From positions 439,001 to 503,000 of the forward strand of contig OY726562.1 in assembly GCA_963383645.1 (NCBI GenBank): a stretch of DNA of 64,000 nucleotides, read 5' to 3'. Of this stretch, positions 53,807 through 64,000 are shown piece by piece. The notes beneath the pieces are model-generated. The model was given only the letters and a program-made list of their open reading frames with translations. It had not been told where the DNA came from and did no database searches. Numbering within the stretch: position 1 is the stretch's first letter; each line of letters opens with the position of its first letter. The translations under genes and the position numbers were made by a program. Source of the DNA: Muscardinus avellanarius (lineage: Eukaryota; Chordata; Mammalia; Rodentia; Gliridae).

Positions 53807-54639
53807 AGTTCAGCATGGCATAGCTTAAGTGTTAGGTGTAGGTGGAAAAGTTGCAACTCAGTTTTGAAATCATATGTTATGTATCAGCTGAACAATCAAC
53901 CTGTTATCTGTTTTATTGAGATGTGGTGGTACAGTTATTGAGGCTGGAGGAAGAAAAGAAAGGTTAGCCAGCAAAATGTGTCATGTCTCATAAAATTAAT
54001 AATAGGATTTCACGCAGAGACAAAACAGCTTTAACATGGGCATGACCTGGTGTAAATGTTGCCACGTTGATAATTGCTATGTGAATATAGAGAATATTGA
54101 CCGGAATTAGACTTGTAAGTGTGAGCATCAGCAGTTAATAGCAGTCATCTCTGGGAGATGGTATCAAAGAAAACACTATCCTCTGTGCGTATCCATATTT
54201 TCTCAATGAAAATGCATTAACTAGGAGTTGTCAAGAAAGATTTTTTGAAAACAGGTTAGAAGAAAAATAAAACTAAGCCAACAGTATTACTTAAACATTT
54301 CTGATGAGAGACCACAGATGCTAAGCGCGTGCGTATTAGGGGTTTTAATGACAAACAGCAGAGCTTTTCAACCCAAATGTGTGGAGCCGTGAGGGTCCTC
54401 GGGGCTACCCCAGGACGAGCAGAGAAAGATGCTGGCAGCGTGGCCACGCCTCCACCGCAGATGCCCTGTGGGACAGAGGCACCTTGTGAAGGTTTCTGCT
54501 CTGGTGAGGCCTGTGTCAAACAATCGCCCTGTGCCGCCGACGTTCAGGTGCCAAAGCGGCAGCTCCCAGGCGCCTGTCCCTCCACAGACAGTGGAAGAAG
54601 AGGCACTTCATGAAATAACTTTATCCGAACTCTGGAGAA

Positions 54640-54990
54640 CGGCCAGAGGGCTACAATAGCCAGACAAGCGCCAAAACAAAATACACGAAGCAACAGAATG
54701 GAAGAGGGAGATAGAAAAGGCTTCAGAGCTTCAATACTCCACTTGGAATAATGGGTAGAATGTTTTGACAGGCAAGTGTCAAGAAAATAGAAGGTCTGAG
54801 CAACAGCATAAACCCACTGGGTGGAGCAGACACAGGTGCGCTCTCCTCCCTCTGCAGCAGAGCACAAATTCTTCTCAAGTGTGTATGGAACAGTCTCCAG
54901 GATGATCCGCATATTAGGCCGCAGGGCAATTTTAATAAATTTAAAAGATTGAAATCATACAAAATCTCTTCTTTGACAACAACCTCTGCA
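54640..54990 (+). mobile_element. Old LINE-1 ORF2 fragment (endonuclease-proximal)
   Basis: ACAAATTCTTCTCAAGTGTG, GATGATCCGCATATTAGGCC and AATAAATTTAAAAGATTGAA are recognisable L1 ORF2 sequence on plus. Stops throughout. Confidence 0.65.
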
Positions 54991-55263
54991 CCTGCTGTTG
55001 GTGGTATGGGGCAGAAGGCAGGAGGGTCCTGCCAGGCCTCAGGGCAGATATTCAGGGCGGGGACTCCCGGGACGCCATGCTTCACCCAGTACTGCTCAGT
55101 TGCTCCCTGTCTCCTAACATGGCATACCTCTGCCACCGCTTGCTCCTTCGCTTCCAAGTGAGTCTTCAGTGACGTCTGTCCCACCTGTAGCCTGCGGTTG
55201 GCGGTGGCCTGGAGGACATGGCTTCCCAGCCTGCACCAGCACAGGGTGTAAGGAGCCTGCCCC

Positions 55264-55432
55264 CAGGCCACCCGCTCTGAGGGCAGACCGGGCGAGCTGA
55301 CAGGTGGGTCCACTGGCCCCCAGGCCACCTGCTCTGTGGACAGACCAGGTGAGCTGACAGGTGGGTCCACTGGCCCCAGGCCACCCGCTCTGCGGACAGA
55401 CCAGGTGAGCTGACAGGTGGGTCCACTGGCCT
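55264..55432. repeat. Three tandem copies of a 56-57-bp unit
   Basis: CAGGCCACC(C/T)GCTCTG recurs at 55264, 55321 and 55377, each followed by GAGCTGACAGGTGGGTCCAC. Both strands are open through it; no gene context. Confidence 0.9.
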
Positions 55433-55677
55433 GGGCTCTTCCCAGCAGTGTCCGTCCTGAATACTTGATGCCTGCTCTGATCTGAAGTGCTTTCTTTGAA
55501 GCTAGTTTTTACTCAGTAAGTGAAAACAGCTTTTGGGAATAGGCTCGAGAAAGAAAAAGTGTCTTCACGTTAGTTTGCTCTGCATGGGATTTGAACTAGA
55601 GAGGCACTTAATAAATGTCACTTCAAGCTGAAGAATATGCTGTGTCCCGCCTTGCTGGACGACTTCGTAGACACTGA

Positions 55678-55765
55678 ACCTCTAAGGCCGGCCTCAAACC
55701 TGCAGTCCTCCTGTCTCGGCCTCCCAAGTACTGTGTTCACAGGTGTGTGCCACCATGCCCAGCTT
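55678..55765 (-). mobile_element. SINE B1 fragment
   Basis: CAGTCCTCCTGTCTCGGCCT to TGTGCCACCATGCCCAGCTT on plus. Confidence 0.75.
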
Positions 55766-56084
55766 CTCTGTCCTCTTTAAATTGCTTCCCTTCCCATCAT
55801 ATACTGATTGTATCTCTCAGATTCATACTTCCTAAACAAGTGGCCACTGAGCATCAACTGTTCCTTTGCACGGTGCTCGAGCTGGTCAGATGGTGACCAG
55901 TCAGCAGTACCGGTTTACAGCCGTTGGGAGCCAGGCAGGGTGGCAGGAGGTCAGCAGCTGTCCTGGCCTCAGCAGGGGCTATGGAAAGGCAGTCCCTTAT
56001 CAGGTAATCGGTTTCTCTCCCATACTAATAATAATGGAGATTTACTGCCAGGAAGAATATAAACTGTGAGAAAAGAAAGCCTGG

Positions 56085-56283
56085 AGCCTGGCGTGGTGGC
56101 GCACGCTTGTAATCCCAGCATTCAGGAGGCTGAGACCAGAGGACTGAGGTTCGCGGACAGCCTCAGCTACTTAGTGAGGCCCTTTGCAACTCAGTGAGAC
56201 CCTGTTTCAAAATAAAAGAATAAAAAATAGGGCAGGGGGTGTAGCTCGGAGGTCAAATGCCCCTGGGTTCCATCCCCACCCCC
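56085..56283 (+). mobile_element. SINE B1-dID
   Basis: AGCCTGGCGTGGTGGCGCAC start; ends in a C run and a short CA array. Confidence 0.9.
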
Positions 56284-56752
56284 CCCACACACACACACAA
56301 AGAAAGCCTGTAATAAGGCCGGAAGTAGGAACGTGTCTAGCCGCTAAGTTGCCCTATTTTGAGTTGGACCTAGCTAGTTGGAGTGCTAGTCTTAGATGCA
56401 GCTAAGGATTAAGGGAAATCTTTCTTGAGATGTTCTTGTTTACAGCAGGCTGAGTCAGAGCGTAGATCGTGATGTACTAGACTGAAAGTCAGGTCCTACA
56501 CCTAAAGCTTGTGTCCGCTGTGGACTGCACAAACTTCGACCAGCTAACACGCTTCTGTGTCTTGGTCTCTGCACTCTCAGAGCCAACGCCTGCACGTTTC
56601 CCGTTTCACATATGTACGCAATGAGGGTATGTAAGTAAAGCACGTTGACCCTTCTTTTAAAAAGCATGTGAAAGCCTAAATAATATTCCTGTATGAAGGT
56701 TCTTATGAAATGAACAGTGGAGTTACATTTTTGTTTTTTCCTTGGTTTTTGG

Positions 56753-56753
<1 letters not shown>

Positions 56754-56791
<38 letters not shown>

Positions 56792-56799
56792 CGCGCGCT
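56754..56799. repeat. (GT)n followed by (CG)n
   Basis: About 17 GT then acgcgcgcgc, a purine-pyrimidine alternation able to form Z-DNA. Not attached to a SINE. Confidence 0.9.
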
Positions 56800-56924
56800 A
56801 GAGATAGAGCTCTCGTGTGTGTGCACATTTGATGTGTGCATGCATGTATAATGCTGGGGATAGGACTTGGGGCCTTGTAGATGCTGGATGCGCTTGCTTT
56901 TCTTTATTTCTAGGTTTTCTGATT

Positions 56925-56925
56925 G

Positions 56926-56993
<68 letters not shown>
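56925..56993. repeat. (ATACAT)n hexanucleotide microsatellite, about 11 copies
   Basis: Uninterrupted hexamer array, giving HIHIHI or YIYIYI runs in its frames. Intergenic, between C4orf3 and FABP2. Confidence 0.95.
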
Positions 56994-57043
56994 ACTTTAT
57001 ATATATTACTTTTATAATATCAGATGTCATCAAAGGAATGATT

Positions 57044-57215
57044 CGAGCCGGGCATGGTTGGACACACCTGTAAGCCCAGTACAGGAGGCTGAGAAGGGAT
57101 GACTGCAGGTTCCTGGGCATGTGGTAATTTAGTGAAACTGTGTTTCAAAATAAAAAGGGATAGGGCTGTAGCTCAGAGGTGAAATGCTCCTGGGTTCAAT
57201 CCCCAGTACCCAAAA
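57044..57215 (+). mobile_element. SINE B1-dID, old
   Basis: GAGCCGGGCATGGTTGGACA start; ID TAGGGCTGTAGCTCAGAGGT. Just past the FABP2 3' end. Confidence 0.8.
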
Positions 57216-57369
57216 AAGAAGAGAAAAGAAAGGTTATTCGCAGCCAGCACAACCAGCACAAGTTTTTAAAGAACCCCATGCAGGTCGTGATTTTAGTTTA
57301 CAAAACATGAAAATAAAAGTCTATTAAGTGGACATTGTGTAGCATTTTTAAAGGAGAAGCGGCTTATAA

Positions 57370-57627
57370 AACAATGTGAAAACAGTATTTATTTTTTGTC
57401 TTAAAATGTCACAAATTCTTTTAGAACATCAATAAGTGTGTATCTTAAAGAGTATAAGACAAATTGAACCATAAATATCTTTTGCTTTGGCAAGACTGAA
57501 CACACACCAGTGTTGATACAGGACTATGGGTCAGCAGCCTGATATCTGGCGGGGAGAGGAAAGCAGGCCTGATGCACGGCTGATTTCCAGCCGGTGTGCC
57601 TCACGGGCCCAGCTCCAAGAACCGTGT
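57370..57627 (-). other. FABP2: FABP2 3' UTR
   Basis: Follows the stop on the minus strand. AATAAA (TTTATT on plus) at 57388-57393 lies 235 nt after the stop and is the likely poly(A) signal, a length in keeping with the short FABP2 mRNA. Confidence 0.65.
57388..57393 (-). terminator. FABP2: Candidate FABP2 poly(A) signal
   Basis: AATAAA on the minus strand within aaaaaAATAAAtactg, the first strong hexamer after the stop. Confidence 0.6.
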
Positions 57628-57678
57628 TTATTCCTTTTTGAAGATCCTCTTGGCTTCTACTCCTTCGTATGTATAAGT
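57628..57678 (-). CDS. FABP2: FABP2 exon 4 (last coding exon)
   Basis: Residues 117-132: TYTYEGVEAKRIFKKE, then TAA at 57630-57628. Acceptor ctttcag. The final residue is Glu where I recall Asp in human. Confidence 0.96.
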   Translation of the reverse strand, partial: TYTYEGVEAKRIFKKE

Positions 57679-60580
57679 CTGAAAGATTGCAAAGAACATA
57701 AAAGAACTTGCCATTAGATATGTCTAAATTAGGGTATATTAGGGCTACTACACCTTTGAATGAGTTGATACTGTTTTTTTTATATTGGAAAATAGTATTT
57801 TATGCAGAAATAGGGTATGCTCATTAAAACACATCTGGCTTGTAGTCATTTACACTTTCAGTTAAAATAAGCATTATATATATTATCTCTCTGATAGATA
57901 TAAAAATAACCTATTTTTAAGTTAGTAAGATTTACAAGAAAATAAGTAACGTTTATAAAGATATAGCTTATCAATGACAACAATGGTTATGTACACATTT
58001 TTGTGTCTGGAGGTAGTTACCACTTTTTGAAGCTCACCTGGACTAGCTCGTCACCTATAATTTCTCGTACAGCAATCAGTGCGTTTCCATTATCCACTCG
58101 CTTGAACTTCCCCACGAGTTGGTTTCCCTCTATGGTCCAGGTCCCCTACGAATAATAATAGTGGTGTTTATTAGGGTCTTGCCACGGATCGCACTGTTTT
58201 GAGCTCCAGGGGTGACTTTTTCATTCAACAGATGAGAACGCTGTGAGCGGCCCAGCGATTCCCGGAGTCCAGTCAGGGCCAAGCCTGGCTCTGAGCTCCA
58301 GGACGTGTGTGGTCACGGCCCTGCCTCCTGGGCATTCCCACTTGCTGAATTTTAAGGCAGATGAGTGGGGAAACTGATGGAATTGCAGTTAAACGATGGC
58401 TGCAAACATATATACGTTATTTAGGGAAAACCCCAAGGCAAAAGCAGTTTGTAAAAAAAATCATGTGAAAATGAGGACTTCCTAGTGTTTAATCTTGAAC
58501 ATGACAGGCGTGTTCCCAAGGACTTAGTGTGGCATAAGCCTTTCCATGCATTATGCGTGACTCACTCACTAACTTACTATCTCAGTGTCCTTATAAAATG
58601 GCTAGTGTGTGTGTGTTGCTAGGGATGGAGCCCAGGGCCCTACACATGCCAGGCAGGGGCTCCAGCTGTGAGCCACATCCCCAACCACTCAAATGGCCAT
58701 TTTGTTTAAACTACATAACTCCGAAAGCTTTTGTTGCTGCCAGCATGTAAAGTTGGAAATACTGAGCTTTGCATCACTTTGTAAGTAGCCCTATTCTGTC
58801 ATTCAGAGGATATTTTTCTGATTCTTATTGTTCAATCCAGATTCTTTACAGAGGTGTGTGAAAATAAAAGCACTGTACTTAAATACCCCGCCAATTTCTG
58901 CCATAAATGATGTGGACAGACTTCACTGGCTTCTTCCGTAACGAAGGAGGCCTGCATTAGCCACCTATCCAGTGAGCTGAAGCAGAGATGATTTAAGCAC
59001 CGAATAGAAAAATCAACACTGTGTGGCTCATAAGAAAGGTCCTTACATTGAGCTCAGTTCCATCTGCTAGGCTGTAAGAAAAGTTGACACCAAGTTCAAA
59101 AACAATCTCGATGTTTCGAAAAGCACTAGATTCTTTGACTGTGAATTTATTGCCGTCTTGTGTAATGATCAGTTTCAGATTGTCATGAGTGGCCAGCTTC
59201 CTTTTCACCATGTTAATACCTGCAAAAGCAGAGAATGGAGGAATAAAACCCCAACGCACAGATGCTGGTTTCCTAAGCTCTGCTCTCCTGTTTACTCTCC
59301 CCTCGAGGCTGGGGAAGAGGACTAACATCGCACCTCTGCCCAGCAGCACTGAGACAGCCTCTGTAGGAAATGTTCAGACTCCGCAAAGTCGAGAATTGAG
59401 TCAAGCTGTTTTTCTAGACTCAGGAAAAATCAGATGAAGCACAGGCCTGTCGGATCTTGGAGCTGATTGGTTTCAATAAGATAAACTCTATCAGTGTTAG
59501 GTAAATAAAATTCCAGAACTGTCAAATGAAAGATTAAAAGTATATTCATATATTTATGACAAACTGCAACTTTTATTCTGCATATACAGTATTTTTAAAC
59601 ACTATTTTGCTTTTCTTAGTTGCTTTTAAATTTGAGCTTCATAAATGCCCTTGTTTTTTGTGGCATTTCTGACTGATGCAAAAATGGAAAAAATTAACAA
59701 ATTGTAAATTTTGGCCACATTTATTATTTGTACAAATCTCATACATTTAAACATAGAATCCTTAAACTATAGGACATAACTGGTGCTGATTTATGTTTTG
59801 GAGAATGCATAGATTCATTTGTCCATCTTGTAAGGTGTACAGTCTACCAGAATATTGATAAAACAGTTAAATTTAACTCCCCAGAGAAAATACATAGTTT
59901 CTTGAGGAAATTCTCTGTTTTACAAGTCAAAGGTAAAGAGAATTAAATCTAATATTTTCAAAGTGAGCTTTGATAGAACTCTTTTCTATTACTTTATTAT
60001 ATGCTCTGCATATATTCAATGTTTATAAATCTAAAATTGTCATTACCCACTACCATTTTTCTTACCCTATCTAAAAGTCAGGTTTTTTGGGTGTGTTTTA
60101 GTACTGGGGGTGGAACCCAGGGGCCTTCTACCTCTGGGCTATACTCCCAGACCTATTTTATACTTTATTTGGAAACAGGATCTCACTAAGCTGCTGAGAG
60201 CCTCACTAAGTAGCTGAGGCTGGCTTTGAACCTGTGCGATCCTCCTGTCTCAGCCTCTCAAGTGTGAGGATTACAAGTATGTGCCACCACACCTGGCTAC
60301 AAGTCAGTTTTCAATGGTATGGGTTAGAGAGTGAAGATCTTTTAGGAAGGTGTGGCTCTTTTTTATTTTGGAGGGTGGTGCTCAGAGCGCCTCTCCTCCA
60401 CCAGTGAGACAGGGGTAGTGGTGGTGGGGGGCTCACTCCTGCGCCCTCCCAGCAGGAGCCTCCCAAGCCAGGAGGAGTGGGCCAGGAGCGGGGGAGCTGA
60501 GGGGGAGCCTCACCCATCTTCTCCATGAACTTGTCATAGTTCTCGTTCCGGTCCACCTTCCAGGTACCGTCGAACGCCAT
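57628..60580 (-). CDS. FABP2: FABP2, intestinal fatty-acid-binding protein, whole spliced CDS (4 exons)
   Basis: Minus-strand CDS: 60580..60514, 59219..59047, 58145..58038, 57678..57628 (67+173+108+51 = 399 nt, 132 aa plus stop). Exon lengths and phases are those of the FABP family. The protein starts MAFDGTWKVDRNENYDKFME and ends EAKRIFKKE. It folds as a ten-strand beta-clam that binds one long-chain fatty acid in the cytosol of small-intestinal enterocytes; Arg107 (Arg106 without the Met) is the carboxylate ligand and is present in AVREIIGDE. Residue 55 is Ala, the common human allele at the Ala54Thr site. All junctions are GT-AG. The neighbour order after USP53 and C4orf3 supports FABP2 over other FABPs. 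Confidence 0.97.
58038..58145 (-). CDS. FABP2: FABP2 exon 3
   Basis: Residues 81-116: GTWTIEGNQLVGKFKRVD, then NGNALIAVREIIGDELVQ with the ligand Arg107. Acceptor cgtag, donor CAG|GTGAGC. 108 nt. NAL-IA differs from the human NEL-NT that I recall. Confidence 0.97.
58612..58686 (-). mobile_element. ID element
   Basis: TTGCTAGGGATGGAGCCCAG to TGTGAGCCACATCCCCAACC on plus. FABP2 intron 2. Confidence 0.75.
59047..59219 (-). CDS. FABP2: FABP2 exon 2
   Basis: Residues 23-80: GINMVKRKLATHDNLKL, then FTVKESSAFRNIEIVFELG and SYSLADGTELN. Acceptor ttttgcag, donor AAT|GTAAGG. 173 nt, as in FABP2 of other mammals. Confidence 0.97.
60100..60299 (-). mobile_element. SINE B1-dID
   Basis: GTACTGGGGGTGGAACCCAG to TATGTGCCACCACACCTGGC on plus. 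FABP2 intron 1. Confidence 0.9.
60514..60580 (-). CDS. FABP2: FABP2 exon 1 (coding part)
   Basis: Residues 1-22 plus one base: MAFDGTWKVDRNENYDKFME then KM. The start context is gaccATGG. Donor ATGG|GTGAGG. The 67-nt length is the usual FABP exon 1 coding length. Confidence 0.97.
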
Positions 60581-60639
60581 GGTCTCGCAGAGCTGGCCTC
60601 GAAGCAAGATGCAGCCCGTCCCTAGGGCAGAATTTATTC

Positions 60640-60691
60640 TGTGGCTTATCTTAGATGAGCTTTATGCTGTGATGTGGAGGTTTAAAGTCCA
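60640..60691 (-). promoter_or_regulatory. FABP2: Candidate FABP2 core promoter with GATA and HNF4-like motifs
   Basis: Reading toward the gene: TGGACTTTAAACCT (60691-60678), resembling a degenerate DR1/HNF4 site; CATAAAG (60666-60660), a TATA-like motif; and AAGATAAG (60652-60645), a GATA site. FABP2 is known to respond to HNF4 and GATA factors. With the TATA-like box the 5' UTR would be about 50 nt. The motif calls are by eye. Confidence 0.4.
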
Positions 60692-60999
60692 AGAGATCAC
60701 CGATGTGAGGCCAGTCCAGCTTCTCTGTGCATCTCCTTCTATCTTCTGAAAATCAACAGATATTGAACATGATAAGCGTGCCCACTCTGCCTTAAACTAC
60801 ATGTTCACACTAAGGACGGGAATTCATACTTCCTGAAGATAGCTCTTTTACATATGAGTTCAAAGTGCACACTTTATCATATGTGGAAAATGAGACTGTT
60901 AATGACCTATCCCTTTTTATAATTGCAGCTGTAAAGTAAGACTTTATAACAAATACAGTTGAAAAATATAATGTTTGAGACTGGAAACATTTTCTTTGA

Positions 61000-61330
61000 T
61001 TTTTAGAATTATTTTATTGAGATACAATTAGCATAACATAAAATTAAACATGTTAACTAGCATAAGGGGTAAAACCCACTGCTATTCGGTGGAGTCCCAA
61101 TATTGTGCGCACATCGCTGTTTTTCTGCCCCTGACAGTTTTAGCGTCCCTCCAAACCCCACACTTCTCACACCTGTGCCCCGTTTGCAGCCTCGCCAACC
61201 ACTCGCTTTCTACCTTGTGGATTTGTCTTTTCTGAATATTGCATGCAAACAGAATCACACAACAGGTGGCTTTTGAGGTTTGAAGTTTTACTGTATGTTT
61301 TTAATGTTTACATATCACTGCCTTATGTTT
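61000..61330. mobile_element. Ancient mammalian LINE 3'-end fragment
   Basis: TTTTATTGAGATACAATTAG with CATAACATAAAATTAAACAT, then GGATTTGTCTTTTCTGAATA, matches an old L1 3' region I know from other mammals. Orientation and subfamily not assigned. Confidence 0.45.
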
Positions 61331-61470
61331 AATTGGCTACATAGAAAAGCCCATGGATGATGGGTTTATCTATTTATTTTTTTTAGATTGGAAAAGTAGA
61401 CCTGTCTGGTCACTGCAACAGAATGTGGCATAGGGGAGGGACCTGTGGTTTTTAGTGTTTTTTTTTTAGT

Positions 61471-61601
61471 TTTTTTGAAACAAGGTCTCACTGAGTTGCA
61501 AAGGGCCTCACTAAGTAGCTGAGGCTGTCTGCGAACCGCGATCCTTCAGTCTCTGTCTCCCAAATGCTGGGATTACAAGCGTGCACCACCATGCCCAGCT
61601 G
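61471..61601 (-). mobile_element. SINE, B1 half
   Basis: GTTTTTTTGAAACAAGGTCT to GCGTGCACCACCATGCCCAG on plus; no ID half. Confidence 0.85.
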
Positions 61602-63078
61602 ACATGTGTGTTTTAGAGAGAAAAGGCCTTGAGTGTTGATACTGCACAGTGACATTCAGTACTGCGGCAGCCGTGGCCAGATTTCTCCATATCTTTGAGC
61701 CCCGGTTCTCTCGCCTATCGAATGCAGAGCATAACACCTGCTCTGTAAGGCTTTATCAACATATTATCTGAAGCGCCCACTGGAGCCACCGGTGGGCATC
61801 ATGTACTCAGTAAACGTTAGTTTCTCTCATTCCCGGAGAAAGGAAACTCCAACCGCAGTGATAGTTAGTCTTAGAAGCATCCCATTTCTCTACCTCTTTG
61901 CTATTTTGTGAAGAAAACTTCTGGCGTTTATTAGAAAGCCACCTAAAAGTGTTGAGGTGTTTTGTGACTTGCACCAGTGGTTGGCTTGGGACCGGGATCC
62001 CTGGGATCTGCCTGTTAAGGCAGCGCTGTGCTTGGCTCCCGCTGCAAGGGCATCTTTCCTCCTGGGTCTCACAGCCACTGAAACGCACGCCCCACTCTGC
62101 CCTCCGCACACAACTCTTCTTCCTCTCCAGCCACTCTAAGACTCCCAGAAGGAGCAGGGGCTTGTGGAAGCCAATGGCCCGGGCCCCACACACCTCACCA
62201 ATGGGCACGTCTGACTGACCTCACGTCCAGCAGTGGCTGTGCGCTCCTGTGCAGCCAGCCTGGGGGCCTGTTCACCACGTGGACTCACCCGCCTACTCCT
62301 CTAGCCGAGGTCACGGGTTTGCTCTGCGGTTCCTCAGTTCTTACCACGTACCTGGACTCCACCTTCAGAAGGTTCTGTGAGACCTGTGGACCCATAGAAA
62401 CCTTCCTCAAACACCCTTCCCACCGATGATCGTGTTAAGCCACCCAGTGAAGTGGCAGCCCAGCCCCGTCTGCTCTGGTAATCCTCCAAGACTGCCCCCA
62501 GGTTTGGGAGGTGTGCCCCTGGCCGCAGATGCGTGGGGGCCGAGCTGCGCGCTCTCTCCTCTCCTCTCCTATCCCTGGCTCTACAGGCCATCTCACCAGC
62601 ACACTGCTGGAGGATGTGGAATCCTATCCCATTTCCCTGAGGAAGCTACTAACCACCGTTGTTAATGTGGCTGTCAGAAGTGCCACGCGTCTCCAGCTTC
62701 TCCAGGACCTAGACAGCCGAACTTCCTGCGGCCCCCAGCCCCCCGGCACCCCGGCACCCAGGCTCGTGCTGGTTCAGGCCCCTGGCCACTGCTTGCTCTG
62801 GAGTGAGCGAGGTAGCGTCCTCCGCTCTTCATGGCTCATCAGAGACAGAAACGGTGGATAAGCAGGGGTGTTACCCTGGAGTCCAGAGACATCATTAGAA
62901 GGGGCAAAGGAGGCTGCAAGCCGTCTCGCTGGAATGCCTCCCTAGAGATCACAGAAATCTTTTTTGCCCTAAAATATGGCAGGAGGGAATGTTTTCCCTT
63001 GTATTATTTTTCATATATAATAAATGGAAAGCATCACTTTAGGGCATTTTCTTTTTCTTTCTTTTTTTTTCCCTTTTT
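61602..63078. other. Unique intergenic sequence upstream of FABP2
   Basis: Several frames of 80-130 aa on both strands between 61,800 and 62,860, none recognised. No coding claim made. Confidence 0.45.
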
Positions 63079-63294
63079 TTGTGGTACTGGGAATGAAACC
63101 CAGGGGCTTTCTACCTCCAGGTGACACTCCCAGACCTTTTTTTTTTAATTATTTTTTTAATATATTGGAAACAGGGTCTCAGTAAATTACTGAGAGCTTC
63201 ACTAAGTATCTGAGGTTGGCTTTGAACCCGCGTGATCCTCCGGTCTCAGCCTCCTAAGCTCTGGGATTACAAGTGTGTGCCACCACGCCCAGCA
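63079..63294 (-). mobile_element. SINE B1-dID
   Basis: GGTACTGGGAATGAAACCCA to GTGTGCCACCACGCCCAGCA on plus. Confidence 0.9.
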
Positions 63295-63338
63295 TTTCCT
63301 TAATCACCTCAGAATTTATGCATCCTCTCCCCCACCGC

Positions 63339-63425
63339 TTTGGTACTGGGAATTGAACTCAGATGCTCCAAACTTTTTTTTATTTTTATTTTTTGTATTA
63401 TAGGTGTGTATCACCTGACCTGGCT
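63339..63425 (-). mobile_element. SINE fragment, internally deleted
   Basis: GGTACTGGGAATTGAACTCA then GGTGTGTATCACCTGACCTG on plus. Confidence 0.6.
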
Positions 63426-64000
63426 GCATACTGTTTTTCGATCCCAAGTTGTTTAACTTTTACATCTCAAAGAAAAACAAGGTCTCGAGAGGAGGATGGG
63501 GGTGGCAGGAGTAGCAGGGAAGCCTCGTCACTGCCGCCCGCCCGCCCCAGCCGCGAGTGGCTAAGGGTCCACTGCATTCCGCCTCAGCCGTGAGCCTCCA
63601 CGTTTAGGACCACTAAGGCATGTTTAGTTTTGTTTGGATTTCATTCCTGGGGTGGTTGTTTGGTTTCCCTCAGAAGGAACGAAAGCTACCGTCCCAGGGG
63701 AAGTGGAGCACAGGAGTATCCGCCATGCAGGGCGAGCCTGGCCTGCTGACTTCTCACCCACAGCTGCTGTAGAGGAGCTGCAGTGTCCGCTGAGTGGCCT
63801 GGTGCAAAACTCCATCTTTGTGAGCTGAGTCTGTCTCCAAGTTGGCGGGTCCCTTCAAGCCGCGTAGGTAGAATGGCTCCTCTCCTGTGTCTCATACCAC
63901 AGAAAGAAAAAGATGGGTCTGCGTGATCAGAGTTCACCACCGCCACATCCAAGCCATTCTGTTGCTGCCTTCTTAAAATAAAAAGAGCCTTTTTCTTTGA

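Noticed and set aside
54723..55426. 215-aa minus-strand frame with VSSPGL repeats
   Set aside because: Made of the 56-57-bp tandem repeat and an old L1 fragment; no family match.

Overview
This window is mammalian nuclear DNA, most likely from a squirrel (Sciuridae). The main reason is about fifty copies of a dimeric SINE made of a 7SL-type B1 half joined to a tRNA-derived ID half (B1-dID type), on both strands and many with A-rich or microsatellite tails. Three genes are supported by homology and splice-site logic. Their order matches my memory of human 4q26: USP53 (+), C4orf3 (-), FABP2 (-).

Layout. 1-13,683 has no exon I can identify. It is probably USP53 upstream or 5' intron sequence and holds SINEs, a 36 x 33-bp minisatellite (4819-6006), a solo LTR and a composite LINE-1 (8030-10821). 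13,684-44,802 carries USP53: a 5' UTR plus first coding exon, then 14 more coding exons (15 in all, join 3087 nt, 1028 aa) with an uninterrupted frame across all 14 introns. A 3' UTR of roughly 2.8 kb follows. USP53 introns contain a hairpin-forming minisatellite (intron 2) and a 43-bp minisatellite that runs into the exon 9 acceptor. 48,390-50,850 carries C4orf3 on the minus strand, encoding the small single-pass ER micropeptide another-regulin, from a CpG-rich promoter region near 50.4-51.15 kb. Its stop codon is split by the intron. 51.2-57.3 kb is repeat-rich intergenic DNA. 57,628-60,580 carries FABP2, the intestinal fatty-acid-binding protein, as four exons of 67, 173, 108 and 51 nt (132 aa). 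60.7-64 kb is upstream intergenic DNA with SINEs and an old LINE fragment.

How the genes relate. USP53 and C4orf3 converge tail to tail; C4orf3 and FABP2 are head to tail on the same strand. I see no shared pathway: USP53 is a tight-junction-associated USP-fold protein, C4orf3 regulates the SERCA calcium pump, and FABP2 carries fatty acids in enterocytes.

I found no new multi-gene system. The best leads are the minisatellite that is open in frame on both strands, the minisatellite that supplies branch-point-like motifs at a USP53 acceptor, an acceptor that is also a consensus donor (USP53 exon 11), a consensus donor overlapping the USP53 stop, and the split C4orf3 stop. Homologies are from memory; no database search was run.
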